A DNA stretch of 64,000 nt from contig OY720344.1 of assembly GCA_963082975.1 (NCBI GenBank), forward strand, positions 1,426,001 to 1,490,000, read 5' to 3'. The stretch is from Labia minor. Lineage: Eukaryota; Arthropoda; Insecta; Dermaptera; Spongiphoridae. The notes below the pieces were generated by a model that did no database searches, was not told the DNA's origin, and worked only from the letters and a program-made list of their open reading frames with translations. Shown in pieces: positions 59,046-64,000 of the stretch; position 1 is the first letter of the stretch; each line of letters opens with the position of its first letter. Both the position numbers and the translations under genes were made by a program.

Positions 59046-60150
59046 TAAATACTATTTATTAATTTTAATTTATAATTTCATTTAAATATATTATATATGT
59101 GTTAATTTTATCCAATTGGAATTTGCATGATAGCCGACCGGAGACATCCCACATTTTTTTCATTTATAAATTTACCCAAATGTTCGTAAATCAGTTGTTT
59201 GATAAACTTAGATGATTAAAAATGCGTTGGATTAATTATTCTTAGTTAATCAATGATTTATGGATTTCTTGTGATCTTTTTAAATAGTATCTTTTTGGAA
59301 ATAGAAATGATTATTTATTTATAAATTTCCTTCTCACTAAGAACAATTCGTATGTGTTTCTCTCGTTTCAAATATTGGCATTGAAAATTTTTAATCCATA
59401 CATATAAAATATTAACAAGAACATTATTCGTTTATTTTATTTATGTAAATTACATAAAAGTAGGTGAAGTTTTCTGTTAATTTAAATTATTTATTTGGAT
59501 ATTTGAAAAAAGCATATTTGATTTCTGAAATGCTAATTTTATATCTCAATAAATAATTTTTAAATTCCCAATATTCATACAAAAAAAATTTAAAAATGCC
59601 TCTCTCGCCGGTCGGTAAAAACGCTCCCACATGTCCAACCAGTCTGCCAGCCTTGCCAGCACTTGCCAGCACTAAGGGTGAGAAAAAAATAGCATTGTGT
59701 GATACCCTCTGATACGGATGCTCTGTGACAATAGTAAATAAACAACACAGACAATATAAATCAAGCATGGGTTGCATGGGTTTATCTTGAAAGTAGCAAC
59801 TGGTAGCAACCAGGGTAGCCCGAGATTTCACTGCGCAGCAAAGGAGGGCGGTGCAGACGCCCGCCAGATAGCTCTGACTTATAAAAAAAAGGTGTGGGAA
59901 AATGTATTTAATATAAAATTAATTCATATATTTACAAGAATTTAAAGTAATATTAAATAAAATGTTTTAAAAATTTTTTGATATATAAATATATGAAAGA
60001 TTTTTTGAAATGAAGCTAGATTTATTCTTTATTCTTGAAAGCACAATTTCGAATTTATGTACATATAATATTCGTGGAGTTAATTATAAAATGCTATTAT
60101 TTTATTAAAAAGATATTTAAGATAAAACTATTAACTTATAAATGTTATGA
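59046..60150. other. Intergenic; one GC-rich islet
   Basis: AT-rich except 59600-59875, which holds CTTGCCAGCACTTGCCAGCA, AGTAGCAACTGGTAGCAACC and CGGTGCAGACGCCCGCC. A 114-codon minus-strand frame crosses it (59487-59831), but its composition and lack of any domain make it unconvincing. It could be a promoter islet or repeat DNA. Confidence 0.4.
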
Positions 60151-60417
60151 TGTCAAATTTAGTTATTATGTATCATTTTCTTCCATTTTTGATTCTAAAT
60201 AAGAATAAATACATATTTAATCAACATCATAAATTTTTTCATTGATTGCATAGAAAAAGCGTGAATTTTATATTTATATATCATATTCTTTCATTTCTGA
60301 TTCTAATCTCAAATCAATTCAAATTTCACGATACCTTTATTATTTTCTTTTATATCGTAGAAAAAACGTGATTTGTTGTTAATATTTTAGGCAAAATGCT
60401 AGTTTTTTAGATACAAA
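60150..60417. repeat. 160-bp satellite, left block
   Basis: Contains monomer landmarks ATCATTTTCTTCCATTTTTG, TTCATTGATTGCATAGAAAA, GTAGAAAAAACGTGATTTGT and AATATTTTAGGCAAAATGCT, ending AGATACAAA at 60417. It is the interrupted continuation of the array at 63377-64000. Confidence 0.8.
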
Positions 60418-61184
60418 GTACCGGGACCCCGAGCCTCGGCTCGGTACTTAAGTTAAAAAAAATGATTCATTATTATTGGGTTTGGCTGGTAATATTAATA
60501 CCTGGGACACCGAGCTGTCGCTCGACCCTTTAAAAAATATTAATCTACAATTAATTATTTATTACAATTATTAAATGTTGCATCATTGCATCAATCTGAT
60601 TAAAATGAATTGAACTGGGGTCCTCAATAATACAAACAAACAATTTTAGCTAGCATAATAAGATTAATCCAAGTAATATCGTCTATTTCTATTCGACACT
60701 ATTTTCAGTTATGAAATGAACAGTCAGTAGAGAGTAAAAAAATTGAAATTGAAGACCGTTGTTTTTAAAAATAATTAAATTATTTTATAGATTATAAAAT
60801 AAAAATTATTGTATTAACATTAAAAATATTGAAATAAAAAAATAATAGTTTGATTTAATAAACTAAAATATTATAAACATTTTTAATGTGAATTTCTCAG
60901 GGAGGTAGGGAGCCCAATTCATTTAACCATCCATGTTGTATAAGGAATCTTAATTTCTTAACACTCCGTTTTTTCAAATTTAAAATAGAGGGAGAGAAAG
61001 AGTTTCAATTATATTCGAATAGTCTATATATTCTATATATGAGTATTTTTTTTTTCTGAATTTAATACCAAGTTGATTTTCAAAATTTTTTATTCTTTAT
61101 GCATATGATTGATTACATGTGTTAAAATTTAAACAAATTCAAATATTCTAATTTATAAATTTATATAAAATTTAATATTATTTT

Positions 61185-61297
61185 TTCGAGACTAATGGCA
61201 AATACCGGTGGCCCTAGTCAGAGCAAGAGAAGACTCCTTTTGGTAGCGGCCCAGTCGATGATGTTATATGGATCGGAGATTTGGGCTTTACAACTAT
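61185..61297 (+). pseudogene. LINE reverse-transcriptase fragment
   Basis: The frame reads RLMANTGGPSQSKRRLLLVA, then AQSMMLYGSEIWALQ. It matches the R-M-N-GGP----R-LL--VV-S-LLYG--VW block C-terminal to the RT core in R1/LOA/I-type LINEs. Both ends are cut by AT-rich repeat DNA. Confidence 0.65.
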
Positions 61298-62399
61298 ATT
61301 TTAAGTGAAAAAATGATTTCTTGGTTATATAAAAATTAAAATATGATTCTTTATATCTTTATTATACAGAAAAGTAGGCGTGTTAATATAAAATATATAC
61401 CTGGGACACCGAACTATCACTCGACCCTTTAACCAATTTATACAATTTATTTTTATATACTTTAAAAATTTTACAATTTTTTAATTATTTATTATAATTG
61501 TTAAATGGGATTTCTAAAAATGACCCATTAAAAATTTGTTTCCTAAAATGTTTCAAATTAATTAAAATAAATTGTATAAATGTTCATTTATAAAATCTAT
61601 ATATCTGTGAGTTTGTTTTTCGATTTTTTAAATTTTGATTTTGGATTCGATTAGAGCTTAAAATGTGTAAATGTAAAGTGGTCTTGGTTTTTTTAAAATT
61701 CGTTTGGGAACATGGTCAAATCGGCAGTCAAAGTTGAAAATTCCCCATATATTATAACTACTGTAATTAGTATTATTATAATGTAAAATTATAAAGAAAA
61801 AATGTTTAGACATTATTATAGACATTTTCATTCTGTAAATTAAATAATTAATTTTATTTCATTTAAATAAATATCTATTTTTAAATATTTTTTTCTCTCT
61901 ACATTATTTATCTAATTCTCACAATATATTAAGATCATACCGGGACCCCGAGCCTCGGCTCTGTAATTAAGTTAAAAAAAAAAATTCATTATTATTGATA
62001 AATATATATCGTAATTTATAATTATAAAATATTATTAAAATATATATTTTTAATTTTATTTCGAAATTAAATAAAAAATTTTAAAATATTTTAAATATAA
62101 AAAAAATATATATTTTTAATTTTATTTCGAAATTAAATAAAAAATTTTAAAATATTTTAAATATAAAAAAAATATTAATACAATATTCTTTAAAAAAAGG
62201 CGGGAGTCAAATTTCAATATAAATGTCATTTGTGATGTCATCAATATATAAATTAATAATAAATAATATTAATAAATATTAAATTTAATAAAAGAACAAT
62301 GAATAAATAAATATAAAATAGTAATTTATTAAAATGTAAACAATAGATAAAAAGAAAAAAAATAAGAAATTCATTATTTTCATTTTCATTTTTAAATAA

Positions 62400-62466
62400 C
62401 GATTCACCCGGAGAGTTTCGAACCGACGAAATCCACTCGTTAAAACATCACTTTACCATCTTGACT
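62400..62466 (-). repeat. tRNA-like module, copy 1
   Basis: Minus strand TAGTCAAGATGGTAAAG (A-box position) and, 43 bases on, CGGTTCGAAACTCTCCGG, a strong B box. An identical copy lies at 62883-62949 through the tandem duplication. Confidence 0.6.
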
Positions 62467-62882
62467 AAATATATTTAGATAAAAAATTGTCATTTTTTTA
62501 CTGTCTTAGCAGGCAGATTTGATGTTTTTTATTTTATTTTTTTTTTTTTGAGAGAGATTAATAAATATCTATATATATTTTATTAAAAATAAATATTTTT
62601 AATTTTATTTCGAAATTAAATAATAAATTTTAAAATATTTTAAATATAAAAAAAATATTAATACAATATTCTTTAAAAAAAGGCGGGAGTCAAATTTCAA
62701 TATAAATGTCATTTGTGATGTCATCAATATATAAATTAATAATAAATAATATTAATAAATATTAAATTTAATAAAAGAACAATGAATAAATAAATATAAA
62801 ATAGTAATTTATTAAAATGTAAACAATAGATAAAAAGAAAAAAAATAAGAAATTCATTATTTTCATTTTCATTTTTAAATAA

Positions 62883-62949
62883 CGATTCACCCGGAGAGTT
62901 TCGAACCGACGAAATCCACTCGTTAAAACATCACTTTACCATCTTGACT
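62883..62949 (-). repeat. tRNA-like module, copy 2
   Basis: Same sequence as 62400-62466, shifted by 483 bases. Confidence 0.6.
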
Positions 62950-63376
62950 AAATATATTTAGATAAAAAATTGTCATTTTTTTACTGTCTTAGCAGGCAGA
63001 TTTGATGTTTTTTATTTTATTTTTTTTTTTTTGAGAGAGATTAATAAATATCTATATATATTTTATTAAAAATAAATATTTTTAATTTTATTTCGAAATT
63101 AAATAATAAATTTTAAAATATTTTAAATAAAAAAAAATATTAATACAAATAAAAATGGAGGCCAATTTTGACGTTTTCCATATATAATTTTCAATTAAGA
63201 AATTAATAATGAAGCTGAATGTTTCAAGAGATATCATCAATAAAACTTAATTTTTCTTTATAAATACTATATCTAGTGTGAATTTGAAAAAAATCGTTAG
63301 AGCGGTTTTTGAGAACCATGATATATAGATAGATAGATATATACAATTTTAGCTAGCATAATAAGATAAGATAAGA

Positions 63377-64000
63377 TGTAAAATTGATTTATTATATATC
63401 ATTTTCTTCCACTTTTGAATCTAAATACAAATCAATACATATTTCGTCGATATCTTTATTATTTTCATTTATATAGTAGAAAAAACGTAATTTGTTGTTA
63501 ATATTTTAGGCAAAAAGCTATTTTTGGAAATACAAATGTAAAATTTATTAATATATATCATTTTCTTCCATTTGTGATTCTAAACGCAAATAAATTCAAA
63601 TTTCGCCAAAATCATAATTTTTTTCATTGATTTCATAGAAAAAGCGTGAATTTTTAATAATATTTTAGCGAAAATGTTACTTTTTTAAATACAATTGTAA
63701 AATTTATTAATCATATATCATTATCATTTATTTCTGAGTCTAAACACGATTAAATTAAAATTTAATCGATATCTCAATTATTTTCGTGGATTTCATAGAA
63801 AAAACGACATTTTTCACTGATATATTAGCGAAAATGCTACTTTTTTAAATAGAAATAAATATTAAATTTATGAATTATCTATCATTCTTATTTATTTCTG
63901 ATTTTAAATACAAATAAATTAAAATTTCATCGATATCTCAATTATTTTCGTGGATTTAATAGAAAAAACGACATTTTTCATTAAGATATTCACGAAAATG
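63377..64000. repeat. 160-bp satellite, right block
   Basis: About four monomers. The ATCATTxTCxTxxATTT landmark recurs at about 63398, 63558, 63718 and 63881 (spacing 160-163). Each unit has GTAAAATTTATTAAT at one end, TTCATAGAAAAAxCG in the middle and TAGCGAAAATGxTAC near the other end. Units diverge noticeably. The array runs off the window. Confidence 0.85.

Larger units (their letters stand above)
62150..63118. repeat. 483-bp tandem duplication
   Basis: The segment beginning near TAAAATATTTTAAATATAAA and containing CAATATTCTTTAAAAAAAGG (62181) recurs 483 bases later (62664). By eye the copies are identical through GGCGGGAGTCAAATTTCAAT, the tRNA-like module and CTTAGCAGGCAGATTTGATG. Confidence 0.85.
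60418..63376 (-). mobile_element. Composite Helitron-like insertion in satellite DNA
   Basis: The left edge is GTACCGGGACCCCGAGCCTC (hairpin CCGAGCC-TC-GGCTCGG). The right edge is GCTAGCATAATAAGATAAGA. Removing the block restores the satellite phrase ATACAAA|TGTAAAATT exactly, so it entered between A and T with no target duplication. On the minus strand it reads A|TCTTATC...hairpin...GGTCCCGGTAC|T. This resembles Helitrons (TC start, subterminal hairpin, A-T site), except the last bases are GTAC rather than CTRR. Inside: a shorter TC-ending copy (to 60662), a LINE fragment (61185-61297), a second hairpin (61939) and a 483-bp tandem duplication with tRNA-like modules. Confidence 0.65.

Noticed and set aside
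59487-59831. 114-codon minus-strand frame over a GC-rich islet
   Set aside because: No domain, signal or repeat structure; half of the peptide is low-complexity AT-derived sequence, and no splice or start context supports it.
10628-62949. Functional tRNA genes
   Set aside because: B boxes are good, but acceptor stems do not pair and anticodon arms are not recognisable; kept only as tRNA-like repeat modules.

Overview
The window is nuclear DNA from an animal, almost certainly an insect. The genes are split by GT-AG introns, the DNA is strongly AT-rich, and the proteins have insect-type relatives: a BTB/C2H2 regulator with alternative finger exons, Flower, an R2D2/TARBP2-type dsRNA-binding protein and UTP4. 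The Flower C-terminal ends (one finishing DPDVWRPT, the other PPFDSNI) and the very low GC fit a hymenopteran, perhaps a parasitoid wasp, but that placement is inference. No rRNA, functional tRNA, CRISPR array or prokaryotic operon was seen.

Six protein-coding genes can be rebuilt exon by exon with consistent reading phase. (1) 680-7401, minus: BTB/POZ transcription factor with two alternative zinc-finger 3' ends. (2) 8239-15351, plus: flower (fwe), apparently with a first coding exon holding only the initiator ATG, and two alternative C-terminal exons. (3) 20015-22177, minus: two-exon dsRNA-binding protein of the R2D2/TARBP2/Loquacious type. (4) 25461-29443, minus: coiled-coil plus ankyrin-repeat protein, four coding exons, starting next to a foldback repeat. 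(5) 47016-48340, plus: multi-finger C2H2 protein, three exons. (6) 53882-58007, minus: UTP4 (cirhin), 14 exons, an SSU-processome WD40 protein.

The rest is largely a layered graveyard of mobile DNA. It includes a foldback MITE at the left edge, a gypsy-type gag remnant with a likely LTR/PBS inside fwe intron 1, LINE 3' fragments, several hAT MITEs (two with perfect 8-bp target duplications), and a pogo-like element with terminal repeats. A short P-element-like copy at 33.4-34.4 kb has about 29-bp terminal inverted repeats and an 8-bp duplication. A canonical Helitron (A|TC...hairpin...CTAG|T) spans 37.9-40.3 kb. There are also a near-perfect 383-bp inverted repeat pair at 45.0-46.3 kb, mariner and Helitron pseudogenes side by side at 51.5-52.9 kb, and a 160-bp satellite at the right edge.

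The least familiar material is a repeat family at about 36.0-37.0, 43.3-44.6, 46.5-46.8 and 60.4-63.4 kb. One end carries a GC-rich hairpin, the other ends in a fixed TCTTAT-type sequence on the minus strand, and copies carry tRNA-like modules. The 60.4-63.4 kb block interrupts the satellite exactly between an A and a T without target duplication, which is how Helitrons insert.
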